DNA from: Caballeronia sp. INDeC2
Lineage (GTDB): Bacteria; Pseudomonadota; Gammaproteobacteria; Burkholderiales; Burkholderiaceae
Direction of reading: 5' to 3'
Length of the DNA stretch: 64,000 bases
Assembly (NCBI RefSeq): GCF_023631325.1
Contig: NZ_JALQDG010000041.1
Coordinates: forward strand, 62,001 to 126,000
Position numbers and translations under genes: made by a program. How positions within the stretch are numbered: the first letter of the stretch is position 1; each line of letters starts with the position of its first letter. Shown here piece after piece: positions 16,222 to 25,291 of this stretch. Under the pieces are notes generated by a model, which had not been told where the DNA came from, made no database searches, and worked only from the letters and a program-made list of their open reading frames with translations.

Positions 16222-19200
16222 GTGTCCATTCGTGTCGCATTGAACCATGTCACGCACTACCGTTATGACCGGCTCGTCGGGCTGTCGCCGCAAGTCGTTC
16301 GATTGCGGCCCGCGCCGCATTGCCGTACGCCGATCTTGTCGTATTCCCTGCGCGTCGAGCCCGAGGATCACTTCATCAACTGGCAGCAGGATGCGTTCGC
16401 GAACTATCAGGCGCGCCTCGTTTTCCCGGAGAAAACGCGCGAATTCAAGGTGACGGTCGATCTCGTCGCCGAAATGGCCGTCTATAACCCGTTCGATTTT
16501 TTTCTCGAACCGGCCGCCGAAAAGTTTCCCTTTACGTATGCGCCCGAATTGCTGCACGATCTCGCGCCCTACATGGTCAAGCGCGAGCCGACGCCGCGCT
16601 TTGCGGCATTCGTCGAAAGTATCGATCTTTCGCCGCGCGCCACGATCGATTTTCTCGTCGCGCTCAATCAGCGGCTTTCGCATGAGATTCGTTATCTGAT
16701 CCGCATGGAGCCGGGTGTGCAGACGCCCGAGGAAACGCTCGAAAGCGCAGCCGGCTCGTGCCGCGATTCGGGCTGGCTGCTCGTCGAAACGCTGCGTCAT
16801 CTTGGTCTGGCCGCGCGCTTCGTGTCGGGTTATCTGCTGCAACTTGCGCCCGATACCAAATCGCTCGATGGCCCAAGCGGCACGGAAGTCGATTTCACCG
16901 ATTTGCATGCATGGTGCGAAGTGTTTCTGCCGGGCGCAGGCTGGATCGGTTTCGATCCGACGTCCGGCCTGCTCGCGGGCGAAGGACATATTCCCGTTGC
17001 GTGTACGCCGGAGCCGGACAGCGCCGCGCCGGTCTCCGGCGCGGTGGACGAGTGCGAAGTCGAATTCGGTCACACGATGTCGATCGAGCGCGTGCTCGAA
17101 ACGCCGCGCGTCACGAAGCCTTATAGCGAGGAAGACTGGAGCGCGGTGCTCCGTATGGGCGAACAGGTCGATGCGCAATTGAATGCATCGGACGTGCGCC
17201 TCACGATGGGCGGCGAGCCGACCTACGTCTCGGTGCGCGACCGCGACGAGCCGGAATGGAACACCGACGCACTCGGACCCACGAAGCGCGCGTACGCCGT
17301 TTCGCTGATGGACAAGCTGCGCGCGCAATACGGCGCGCGTGGCTTCCTGCACATCGGACAGGGCAAATGGTATCCGGGCGAGCAATTGCCGCGCTGGGCG
17401 CTGTCGCTGTTCTGGCGCGCGGACGGCGAACCGTGCTGGCACGATCCGGCGCTTTTCGCGGATGAAAGACAGCCCGCGTCGTACACGTCCGATGACGCCG
17501 CACGCTTCATCCGCCATCTCGCGGGCAAGCTCTCTTTGGATTCAAAATACATTCAGCCGGGATACGAAGACACGTGGTACTACCTGTGGCGCGAGCGCCG
17601 CTTGCCGGTGAACGTCGATCCTTTCGACTCGCGCCTCGGCGACGAGCTGGAGCGCGCCCGCTTGCGCCGTGTATTCGATGCCGGTTTGCGCTCCGTCACG
17701 GGCTACGCCTTGCCGATCGCGCGTGAAGAAGGCGCGGGGACGCAGCCGTCCCGCTGGGTAAGCGGGCCGTGGTTCTTCCGCGACGAGCGCATGTACCTGG
17801 TTCCGGGCGATTCGCCGATGGGATACCGCGTGCCGCTCGACTCGCTGCCGTGGGTCTCCGAAGGCGATTACCCGTGGCAGCACGCGCACGATCCGTTCGC
17901 GCCATCCGCGCCGTTGCGCAAGGCGACTGAATTACGTATGCAATATGCCGATCTAGATAATGAATCGCGCATGCAAAATGCCAATGCGGGCGTGACGGGG
18001 CACGCCGGAGCGCCGGGCGAAACGCGAGATCGCAAGCCTCAGCGCGGCGAGTCGGCCGGACGGATCGCACGCATCGCGTTGTGCGTGGAAGCGCGCGATC
18101 CGTCGCGAGCGGCCGGTCCCAAAGCGGAAGCCGATGCCCTCGAGAAGCTCGGCAACGGCAACAAGCTCATGCATGTCTTCATGCCGCCGCTCACTTCGCT
18201 CGATGACTATCTCGATCTTCTGTCCGCCGTCGAAGCGACCGCCTCGGATCTTAAGATTCCGGTGATCGTCGAAGGTTATCCGCCGCCGCGCGATGCGCGT
18301 CTCAAGATGTTGCAGGTGACGCCCGACCCTGGCGTGATCGAAGTGAACATTCATCCGGCGGCGAACTGGAACGATCTCGTCGAGCATACGGAGTTTCTCT
18401 ATAACGCGGCGCACGAGTCTTATCTGAGCCCGGAAAAGTTCATGCTCGACGGCCGCCATACCGGCACCGGCGGCGGCAATCACTTCGTGCTCGGTGGCGC
18501 GACGCCCGCCGATAGTCCTTTCCTTCGCCGCCCCGACCTGCTCGCGAGCCTGATCCGGTATTGGCACAACCACCCATCGTTGTCGATGCTGTTTTCCGGT
18601 CTCTTCATCGGACCGACCAGTCAGGCGCCTCGCGTCGATGAGGCGCGCAACGATCAGGTGTATGAACTTGAGATCGCGTTCAACGAATTGCAGCGTCAAC
18701 TCGACCTGCTCGGCGGACGTGACAGTGCGACTGTGCCGCCCTGGCTCATCGATCGCATCCTGCGCAACATCCTGATCGACGTGACAGGCAATACGCATCG
18801 CGCGGAGTTCTGCATCGACAAGCTGTATTCGCCCGATGGCCCGACCGGCCGGCTCGGCTTGCTCGAACTGCGCGGCTTCGAAATGCCGCCGCACGCGCGC
18901 ATGAGTCTCGTGCAGCAACTGCTGTTGCGCACGCTCGTCGCACGATTCTGGAACACGCCCTACACCGCGCGCCTCACGCGTTGGGGCACGGAACTGCATG
19001 ACCGCTTCATGCTCGGCACCTTCGTGCAGATGGACTTCGATGACGTGCTCGCCGAGTTGCGTGACGCCGGCTTCGCATTCGAGCGAAGCTGGTTCGCGCC
19101 GCACTTCGAGTTCCGCTTTCCGCTCGTCGGCGCATACGATACGAACGGCATTGCGCTCACGATTCGCAATGCGCTCGAACCGTGGCATGTGATGGGCGAG

Positions 19201-19656
19201 GAGGGCGCGATCGGCGGCACGGTGCGTTTCGTGGATTCGTCCGTCGAACGTCTGGAAGTGCGCGTGCTTGGTCTTAATGGCAACCGTCATGTCGTGACCG
19301 TGAACGGCGAGACGTTGCCGCTGCAACCGACGGGACGCGTGAGCGAATACGTCGCGGGCGTGCGCTTTCGCGCGTGGTCGCAGGCAGCGTCGCTGCATCC
19401 GACGATCGACGTGCATGCGCCGCTTACTTTCGATATCGTCGATACATGGACGGGACGCGCGATCGGCGGATGTCAGTATCACGTCGCGCATCCGGGCGGG
19501 CGCAATTACCAGACCTTCCCGGTCAACGCGTACGAAGCGGAAAGCCGCAGACGTGCACGCTTCTTCGCGACGGGTCACACGCCCGGCGCAATGCACGTCG
19601 AAGGCCGCGAACGCAGCATCGAATTTCCGTTCACGCTCGACCTGCGCTATCGTTGA
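16222..19656 (+). CDS. Transglutaminase-like/DUF2126 fusion protein
   Basis: This 1144-residue two-part protein starts at GTG 16222, with AGGAG 6 bases before. The N-terminal third is a bacterial transglutaminase-like cysteine-protease fold: Cys180 (AAGSCRDSGW), His229 (DLHAWCE) and Asp245 (GFDPTSG) form the expected triad. From about residue 320 follows DUF2126: MGGEPTYVSVRDRD, HIGQGKWYPGEQLPRWAL, later HTGTGGGNHFVLGGA and SGLFIGPTSQAPRVDEAR. DUF2126 has been proposed to be a ligase-like domain, which I recall only with moderate certainty. A linker at about residues 570-610 contains a copy of the dispersed motif found elsewhere in the window. It is probably co-transcribed with the two genes downstream. 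Confidence 0.92.
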   Translation: MSIRVALNHVTHYRYDRLVGLSPQVVRLRPAPHCRTPILSYSLRVEPEDHFINWQQDAFANYQARLVFPEKTREFKVTVDLVAEMAVYNPFDFFLEPAAEKFPFTYAPELLHDLAPYMVKREPTPRFAAFVESIDLSPRATIDFLVALNQRLSHEIRYLIRMEPGVQTPEETLESAAGSCRDSGWLLVETLRHLGLAARFVSGYLLQLAPDTKSLDGPSGTEVDFTDLHAWCEVFLPGAGWIGFDPTSGLLAGEGHIPVACTPEPDSAAPVSGAVDECEVEFGHTMSIERVLETPRVTKPYSEEDWSAVLRMGEQVDAQLNASDVRLTMGGEPTYVSVRDRDEPEWNTDALGPTKRAYAVSLMDKLRAQYGARGFLHIGQGKWYPGEQLPRWALSLFWRADGEPCWHDPALFADERQPASYTSDDAARFIRHLAGKLSLDSKYIQPGYEDTWYYLWRERRLPVNVDPFDSRLGDELERARLRRVFDAGLRSVTGYALPIAREEGAGTQPSRWVSGPWFFRDERMYLVPGDSPMGYRVPLDSLPWVSEGDYPWQHAHDPFAPSAPLRKATELRMQYADLDNESRMQNANAGVTGHAGAPGETRDRKPQRGESAGRIARIALCVEARDPSRAAGPKAEADALEKLGNGNKLMHVFMPPLTSLDDYLDLLSAVEATASDLKIPVIVEGYPPPRDARLKMLQVTPDPGVIEVNIHPAANWNDLVEHTEFLYNAAHESYLSPEKFMLDGRHTGTGGGNHFVLGGATPADSPFLRRPDLLASLIRYWHNHPSLSMLFSGLFIGPTSQAPRVDEARNDQVYELEIAFNELQRQLDLLGGRDSATVPPWLIDRILRNILIDVTGNTHRAEFCIDKLYSPDGPTGRLGLLELRGFEMPPHARMSLVQQLLLRTLVARFWNTPYTARLTRWGTELHDRFMLGTFVQMDFDDVLAELRDAGFAFERSWFAPHFEFRFPLVGAYDTNGIALTIRNALEPWHVMGEEGAIGGTVRFVDSSVERLEVRVLGLNGNRHVVTVNGETLPLQPTGRVSEYVAGVRFRAWSQAASLHPTIDVHAPLTFDIVDTWTGRAIGGCQYHVAHPGGRNYQTFPVNAYEAESRRRARFFATGHTPGAMHVEGRERSIEFPFTLDLRYR
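17929..17985. repeat. Dispersed bipartite motif inside DUF2126 gene
   Basis: TACGTATGCAATATGCC and CGCATGCAAAATGCCA lie 35 bases apart within the DUF2126 linker. The second contains the exact 14-mer GCATGCAAAATGCC shared with 34988-35001 (opposite strand) and 61931-61944. Confidence 0.6.
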
Positions 19657-19693
19657 AATGCAATCATCATTCGAATAACGAGCAGAGACGACA

Positions 19694-22318
19694 TTGGCCT
19701 ATCAATCGACCTTGCCCTTCGACATCGCCGCGGCGCGCATCGATGCACTCGCGCTGCTGCGCACGCTGCCTGCGCGCGAAGGGCACTGGGACGAACTGCG
19801 CGATGCGGCGGGCCAGTTGCGCGAGCCGTGGCGGCAGTTCTTCGAGCTGCTCGGCGAGCAAGGCATCGCGCGTCTCGACGATGGCGTTAGCGCCGTCGCG
19901 CAGCAAGTGCGCGACAACGACATCACGTACAACGTCTATGCCGATAACGGCAAGCCGCGCGCGTGGTCGCTCGATCTCTTACCGCTCATCATCGATGAAG
20001 AAGAGTGGGCGGTCATCGAACGCGGCGTCGCGCAACGCGCACGATTGATGGAAGCGATCGTCGCCGATGTCTATGGCCCGCAGACGCTGCTGCAACGCGG
20101 GCTCTTGCCGAGCGCGCTCGTGTTCGGACACCCCGGCTATTTGCGCGCGGTGAAGGGCTTCGTGCCCCCTTTCGGCCGCTTCCTGCAGATCGTCGCGGTG
20201 GATCTCGCTCGCGCGCCATCGGGTGCGTGGACGGTGATCGCGCATCGCACGGAAGTGCCTTCGGGACTTGGTTATGCGCTCGAAAATCGAATGATCGTCG
20301 CGAGCCTGTTCGCCGATCCGTTTCGTGCAATGCGCGTGAGCCGTCTCGCGGCGACCTATTCGCAACTCATCGCGACCATCGCGCAGGCCGCGCGCGCAAC
20401 GATGCGCGATGACGAAGACGGCCGCAGCGATGTATCGAAAGATGCGCCGCATATCGCGTTGCTGAGTCCTGGCCCGTTCAGCGAAACGTATTTCGAGCAC
20501 ATCTTTCTCGCGCGTTATCTCGGCGTGACGCTCGTCGAAGGAAAGGATCTCACGGTTCGTCATGACAAGCTCTATCTCAAGACGCTCGCCGGTTTGTCGC
20601 GCGTGCATGCGGTCTTGCGGCGCCTGGACGATGCGTTCTGCGATCCCGTCGAATTGCGCGCGGACTCGACGATCGGCGTGCCGGGTCTATTGCAGGTAAT
20701 GCGCGCGGGCAATGTGATGGTGTCTAACATGCCGGGCGCGGGCTTCACGGAATCTCCCGCGCTCAATGCATTTCTGCCGGGCATCGCGGAAGCGTTGCTC
20801 GACGAAAGGCTCGAATTGCCGACCGTCCCGACATGGTGGTGCGGCGAGGAAGCCACGCGACGCGAAGTATTCGAACACATGGACAGCGCCCTCATTGCGC
20901 CGACATGGCCGGGCTCGCAGGCCGATCAGGCACCGGGCATCGATGCGGGCGTCCAGGACCTTGCGGCATGGCGCGAACGCATCGAACGTGCGCCGGATGT
21001 ATTCACGGTGCAGGAGAATCTGCCGTTTTCCACTGCACCGCGCTTTCACGATGGCGCGATCGGATCGCGTCCTTGCGTGCTGCGCGCCTACGCGATCGCC
21101 AACATCGACGGAAGCTGGAGCGTGATGCCCGGGGGCTTCACACGGCTCGCGGCCGACAAGCGCGCGACGGTGTCCATGCAATTCGGCGGCAGCAGTGTCG
21201 ATACCTGGGTGATGTCGAGTCAACCCGGCGGCGCCCTTTCGTTGCGCCCCACGCCGATGAAGCCGGGCGATTTACGCAAGCATCGCATCGTATCGAGCCG
21301 CGCCGCGGAGAATCTTTTTTGGGCGGGGCGTTACGGCGAGCGCGCAGAAAACAACGTGCGCTTGTGCCGTCTTTTGCTCGGCATGCTCGATGGCGGTGTC
21401 GCAGAAGAACTCTTTCCGACGCTCGTCGAACTCGCGTCGGAATGCGGACTGATTCCATCGGTCGATACGCTCGCGCGCAGCACGCCGCAAGCGTTCGAGC
21501 GCGTGCTCGTGGCAGGGCTGCCGGAATCGGGAAGGGCGACGAGCATCGGCAGCAATCTGGCGGATCAGGCGCGCGCATGCGGCGAGATACGCGACCGGCT
21601 TTCGACGGATCACTGGCGCACCATTCTCGCGTCGCGCAACGACTTTCGCGATGCGCTTGCGCGCCTCGTGCTCAGCGATACCGCTGACGAAAGCACGGTG
21701 CGTATCGGCCGCGACTATGATCGTCTGATGCTCGCGAGCGCGCTCGAGCACCTCGCGACGCAACTGTCCGCAATCAGCGGCGCGCAGGGCGATCGCATGA
21801 CGCGCGACGAAGCATGGCGGCTTCTGTTCATCGGCCGGCACATCGAACGCGTCTCGACGATGGCGACGATTCTGCGCGTGGTCGCCGAGTGCGGGACGCT
21901 TGCTTCGCCCGCGGGTTTCGATCTTCTCCTGCAATTCTTCGACAGCACGCTCACGTATCGGTCGCTCTATCCGGGCAGGCTCGAAGTGCCGGCGCTGATC
22001 GATCTGATCGTCGTCGACCAAACCAATCCGCGCGGACTCTATGGCGTGTACACGCGCCTGCGCACGAAGCTCGACGAGATCGCGGCTGCCGCGGGCGGCG
22101 CACGCCGCGCACAAGCGACGCGTTTCGCGGACTTGCTCGTTCACGCCGATGCATTGCCCGATCTCGCCGTCCTGTGCGATACCAATGAGAATGGCCGGCA
22201 CGATGCGTTGATCGCGCTGTGCGACAGACTCGTGGCGTCGGTTTTCGCGGCATCGAATGAAGTGAGCGCGCGCTACTTCAGTCATGCGAACACGCTTTCC
22301 GCGCAGGTGTCGTCATGA
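19694..22318 (+). CDS. ATP-grasp/alpha-E fusion protein
   Basis: This 874-residue protein joins the two modules encoded separately at 12439-14979. Residues 1 to about 520 are a circularly permuted ATP-grasp ligase (PLIIDEEEW, VPSGLGYALENRMIVASLF, STIGVPGLLQVMRAGNVMV, GGFTRLAADKRATVSMQFGG in parts). From about 532 an alpha-E domain follows (SSRAAENLFWAGRYGERAEN). The start appears to be TTG at 19694; the nearest downstream ATG would remove conserved N-terminal sequence, and only a weak GAGCAGAG precedes it. The stop overlaps the next start as ATGA. It is a likely paralogous ligase acting on the same or a successive step. Confidence 0.9.
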   Translation: MAYQSTLPFDIAAARIDALALLRTLPAREGHWDELRDAAGQLREPWRQFFELLGEQGIARLDDGVSAVAQQVRDNDITYNVYADNGKPRAWSLDLLPLIIDEEEWAVIERGVAQRARLMEAIVADVYGPQTLLQRGLLPSALVFGHPGYLRAVKGFVPPFGRFLQIVAVDLARAPSGAWTVIAHRTEVPSGLGYALENRMIVASLFADPFRAMRVSRLAATYSQLIATIAQAARATMRDDEDGRSDVSKDAPHIALLSPGPFSETYFEHIFLARYLGVTLVEGKDLTVRHDKLYLKTLAGLSRVHAVLRRLDDAFCDPVELRADSTIGVPGLLQVMRAGNVMVSNMPGAGFTESPALNAFLPGIAEALLDERLELPTVPTWWCGEEATRREVFEHMDSALIAPTWPGSQADQAPGIDAGVQDLAAWRERIERAPDVFTVQENLPFSTAPRFHDGAIGSRPCVLRAYAIANIDGSWSVMPGGFTRLAADKRATVSMQFGGSSVDTWVMSSQPGGALSLRPTPMKPGDLRKHRIVSSRAAENLFWAGRYGERAENNVRLCRLLLGMLDGGVAEELFPTLVELASECGLIPSVDTLARSTPQAFERVLVAGLPESGRATSIGSNLADQARACGEIRDRLSTDHWRTILASRNDFRDALARLVLSDTADESTVRIGRDYDRLMLASALEHLATQLSAISGAQGDRMTRDEAWRLLFIGRHIERVSTMATILRVVAECGTLASPAGFDLLLQFFDSTLTYRSLYPGRLEVPALIDLIVVDQTNPRGLYGVYTRLRTKLDEIAAAAGGARRAQATRFADLLVHADALPDLAVLCDTNENGRHDALIALCDRLVASVFAASNEVSARYFSHANTLSAQVSS

Positions 22319-23211
22319 GTCTCGGCATCAACGATACGGTGCTCGCGGTCACGCATCGCACGACCTATCGCTATTCGACGCCCGTCGAAATCGCGCAGCA
22401 TCTCGCAACCATTCGTCCGTTGCATTGCCCGTGGCAGCAGGTGATCTCGCATACGGAGCGCATCGAGCCGGTGCCTTCTTACGTGCATAGCCGCGTCGAT
22501 GCATTCGGCAATGACGTGCTGTACTTTTCGCTCGACGCGCCGCACGAACGTCTTTCGATGACGAGCGAAACCACGGTGCGGCTCACGCCACGCTGGAATG
22601 CTCTCGACGCCGAGGCCACGCCGCCGTGGGAAGACGTCGCAAGGCGGCTGCGCTATCGCGCGGGCGAATCGTTCTACCCGGAAAGCGAGTTTTGCTATGC
22701 GTCGCCCAATATCTCGCTCGATCACGAATTACGCGCCTATGCACAGGTGAGTTTCGATGCCGGCACGCCGCTCGTCGCGGGCGCCATCGATCTGATGCAT
22801 CGCATTCACGAGGATTTCGACTACAAGCCGTCGGCCACCGCATTCGATACGCCTGCATCACGCGCATTCGAATTGCGTCATGGCGTGTGCCAGGACTTCT
22901 CGCAAGTGATGATCGGTTGTCTGCGTGCGCTCGGGTTGCCGGCGCGCTATGTGAGCGGCTATTTGCGCAACGATCCGCCGCCGGGGCATCCGCGTCTGAT
23001 TGGCGCGGATGCATCGCATGCGTGGGTATCGGTGCATTGTCCGCAAAGCGGATGGATCGATCTCGATCCGACCAATGACGTGCTCGCGGACCTCGATCAT
23101 GTGACGCTTGCGACGGGCCGAGATTACAGCGATGTGTCGTTATTGCGCGGGATGATTTTGGGCGGTGGTGCGCATCATGTGGATGTGGCGGTGAATGTGC
23201 TGGCGCTATGA
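22315..23211 (+). CDS. Transglutaminase-like cysteine peptidase
   Basis: This 298-residue protein has the bacterial transglutaminase-like N-terminal beta domain (residues 10-110) and a core with Cys192 (HGVCQDFSQV), His235 (DASHAWVSV) and Asp251 (IDLDPTND), a complete catalytic triad. Such proteins in ATP-grasp/alpha-E operons are thought to be peptidases or amide-transfer enzymes rather than true protein cross-linkers. The ATG lies within the stop of the fusion gene (ATGA), so translation is coupled. It has no signal peptide and is probably cytoplasmic. A good hairpin terminator follows. Confidence 0.9.
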   Translation: MSLGINDTVLAVTHRTTYRYSTPVEIAQHLATIRPLHCPWQQVISHTERIEPVPSYVHSRVDAFGNDVLYFSLDAPHERLSMTSETTVRLTPRWNALDAEATPPWEDVARRLRYRAGESFYPESEFCYASPNISLDHELRAYAQVSFDAGTPLVAGAIDLMHRIHEDFDYKPSATAFDTPASRAFELRHGVCQDFSQVMIGCLRALGLPARYVSGYLRNDPPPGHPRLIGADASHAWVSVHCPQSGWIDLDPTNDVLADLDHVTLATGRDYSDVSLLRGMILGGGAHHVDVAVNVLAL

Positions 23212-23231
23212 GATGCATCGACCAAGTCAGG

Positions 23232-23263
23232 CGCGCGGCGCACTGATCGAGCTGCGCCGCGCG
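23232..23263 (+). terminator. Terminator-like hairpin after transglutaminase gene
   Basis: CGCGCGGCGCA and TGCGCCGCGCG form a perfect 11-bp GC-rich stem with a 10-base loop. It lies between the convergent transglutaminase and SDR genes, 20 bases after the former's stop, with ATCCAGTTTGC downstream. The T tract is weak, so termination may be partial or bidirectional. Confidence 0.6.
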
Positions 23264-23274
23264 ATCCAGTTTGC

Positions 23275-24126
23275 TTACTGACCTTCCGGATAGTCCGCGC
23301 CCGCCGACACCGCTTCCCAGCCGTCGAAGTCCTTGCGCAAGGCATCGATCTTGATGCGCGCATTGGCGAGCGCCGCCTTGCCGAGCAAGAGACGCAGCGG
23401 CGGATTCTCGCTTTCCACCGCTTTGATTATCGCTTCTGCTGCACGCACCGGATCGCCGGGCTGCTTGCCGCTATAACCGCGAATGGTATCGGTGCGGGCC
23501 TGCGCCGTGCTCGCATAATCGGCGATCGTGCGCGGCGCTTCATTCGCCGAACGTCCTGCCCAGTCGGTGCGAAACGGTCCCGGTTCGACGATCAGCACCT
23601 TGATGCCGAGCGGCGCGAGTTCGTGCGACATCGATTCCGACACCGCCTCGACAGCGAACTTCGTCGCGTGATAAAAGCTCACGCCGGGAAACGCGATGAT
23701 GCCGCCGATCGACGAAATATTCACGACCGCGCCGCGCTTCTGCTTGCGCATCTCCGGCAGCACGGCGCGTGTCATGTCCACGAGACCCCAGAAGTTGATA
23801 TCGACCATCTTGCGCACTTCGTTCATATCGCTTTCTTCGAAAGACCCGAAATAGCCTATGCCCGCATTGTTCACGAGCACGTCGATGCGCCCGAACTTCT
23901 CGATCGTTGCGCGCACGGCGGCCTGCACTTGATCGGGCTTCGTCACGTCGAGTTGCAGTACGAGCGCGAGATCGCCATATTGCTTCGCGAGATCGTCGAG
24001 CGCGGCGGGATTGCGCGCCGTAACGACCGTGGGATAGCCGAGGCCGAGCGTTTTGGCGGCAAGTTCGCGGCCGAAGCCGGTCGAGCAGCCGGTGATGAAC
24101 CAGATGGGCTGAGTCGTCGATGTCAT
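23275..24126 (-). CDS. SDR family oxidoreductase
   Basis: This 283-residue classical short-chain dehydrogenase has the cofactor motif TGCSTGFGREL at residues 13-23, NNAGIGYFG, the serine of ISSIGGI and the catalytic YHATK pair. Length and the C-terminal region resemble the SDR group annotated as oxidoreductases with unassigned substrates. AGGAG precedes the start at about 10 bases. It is divergent from an aldo/keto reductase gene, so both may respond to the same carbonyl or redox signal. The substrate is unknown. Confidence 0.9.
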   Translation of the reverse strand: MTSTTQPIWFITGCSTGFGRELAAKTLGLGYPTVVTARNPAALDDLAKQYGDLALVLQLDVTKPDQVQAAVRATIEKFGRIDVLVNNAGIGYFGSFEESDMNEVRKMVDINFWGLVDMTRAVLPEMRKQKRGAVVNISSIGGIIAFPGVSFYHATKFAVEAVSESMSHELAPLGIKVLIVEPGPFRTDWAGRSANEAPRTIADYASTAQARTDTIRGYSGKQPGDPVRAAEAIIKAVESENPPLRLLLGKAALANARIKIDALRKDFDGWEAVSAGADYPEGQ

Positions 24127-24283
24127 GAGCGGTTCTCCTGCGATTGATCAAGGATGCCTGCGTTGCAGATTGCGTGCCCGCGCGATGAAAGCACGCGATG
24201 CCAACCTGGGTTAATGTCTAGCGTTTCGTAGCCATGCGCAAGCATTCGCGCATGTCCTTTCGCTTTGCAAGGAGATTCGCACG

Positions 24284-25261
24284 ATGGAATACGTGAAACT
24301 CGGTTCGACCGGCCTCGACGTGTCGCGGCTCTGTCTTGGTTGCATGACTTACGGCGTGCCCGATCGCGGCACGCATCCGTGGACGCTCGACGAGGAAAAG
24401 AGCCGCCCGCTCATCAAGGAGGCGCTCGAAGCGGGCATCAATTTCTTCGATACCGCCAACACCTATTCGGACGGCACGTCGGAAGAAATCGTCGGACGCG
24501 CGCTGCGCGATTTCACGAAGCGAGACGACATCGTGATCGCGACGAAAGTCTTCAATCGCATGCGGCCCGGACCGAATGGCGCGGGGCTGTCGAGGAAGGC
24601 GATCTTCAACGAGATCGATAACAGCCTGAAGCGCCTTGGCACCGATTACGTCGATCTTTATCAGATCCATCGCTGGGATTACACGACGCCGATCGAAGAA
24701 ACGCTCGAAGCGCTGCACGACGTCGTGAAGGCGGGCAAGGCGCGTTATATCGGCGCATCGTCGATGTATGCGTGGCAGTTCAGCAAGGCGCTCTACACAT
24801 CGCGCGCGAACGGTTGGGTCGAGTTCAAGACGATGCAGAATCACTTGAATCTGCTGTATCGCGAGGAAGAGCGCGAGATGATGCCGCTTTGCAAGGACCA
24901 GGGTATCGGCATGTTGCCGTGGAGTCCGCTTGCCCGCGGACGTCTCACGCGCGAATGGGACGCGACGAGCGCGCGGCAGGAGTCGGATGCCTTCGGCAGC
25001 ACGCTTTATCGCACGGACGATGCCGATCGCGCGGTGGTCGAGGCCGTGGCGTCCGTGGCGAAGGCGCGCGGCGTGCCGCGTGCGCAAGTGGCGCTGGCTT
25101 GGGTCGCGCAGAAGGCGCCGGTGACCGCGCCGATCATCGGTGCATCGAAGCCGAATCATGTGAGCGATGCAGTCGCGGCGTTGACGCTGAATCTCACGGC
25201 GGACGAGATCGCGCAGCTCGAAGCGCCGTATGTGCCGCATGCAGTCGCCGGCTTTAAGTGA
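24284..25261 (+). CDS. Aldo/keto reductase
   Basis: This 325-residue NADPH-dependent aldo/keto reductase resembles the YajO/Tas-like and fungal aryl-alcohol dehydrogenase-like groups. The catalytic tetrad is visible: Asp and Tyr in NFFDTANTYSDG, Lys in IATKVF and His in LYQIHRWDY. The cofactor end shows APIIGASKPNHV. AAGGAG lies well before the ATG. It would reduce aldehydes or ketones in the cytoplasm. It shares a 157-base divergent promoter region with the SDR gene; an inverted repeat CATGCGC...GCGCATG occurs there at about 24233-24254. Confidence 0.92.
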   Translation: MEYVKLGSTGLDVSRLCLGCMTYGVPDRGTHPWTLDEEKSRPLIKEALEAGINFFDTANTYSDGTSEEIVGRALRDFTKRDDIVIATKVFNRMRPGPNGAGLSRKAIFNEIDNSLKRLGTDYVDLYQIHRWDYTTPIEETLEALHDVVKAGKARYIGASSMYAWQFSKALYTSRANGWVEFKTMQNHLNLLYREEEREMMPLCKDQGIGMLPWSPLARGRLTREWDATSARQESDAFGSTLYRTDDADRAVVEAVASVAKARGVPRAQVALAWVAQKAPVTAPIIGASKPNHVSDAVAALTLNLTADEIAQLEAPYVPHAVAGFK

Positions 25262-25291
25262 AGCGGCGACAAACGGCTGTAAGCGCGCGGC

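Noticed and set aside
14984..16243. 419-codon plus-strand open frame opposite the zinc metallopeptidase gene
   Set aside because: It is a high-GC antisense shadow with no family motifs, while the minus strand carries the zinc ribbon and HESGH.
17953..19596. 547-codon minus-strand open frame opposite the DUF2126 region
   Set aside because: It is rich in Arg/His/Ala like other antisense shadows and overlaps clear DUF2126 motifs on the plus strand.
19694..22318. Fused ATP-grasp/alpha-E taken as an assembly artefact of two genes
   Set aside because: The frame is continuous through the joint and such fusions are known for these families.
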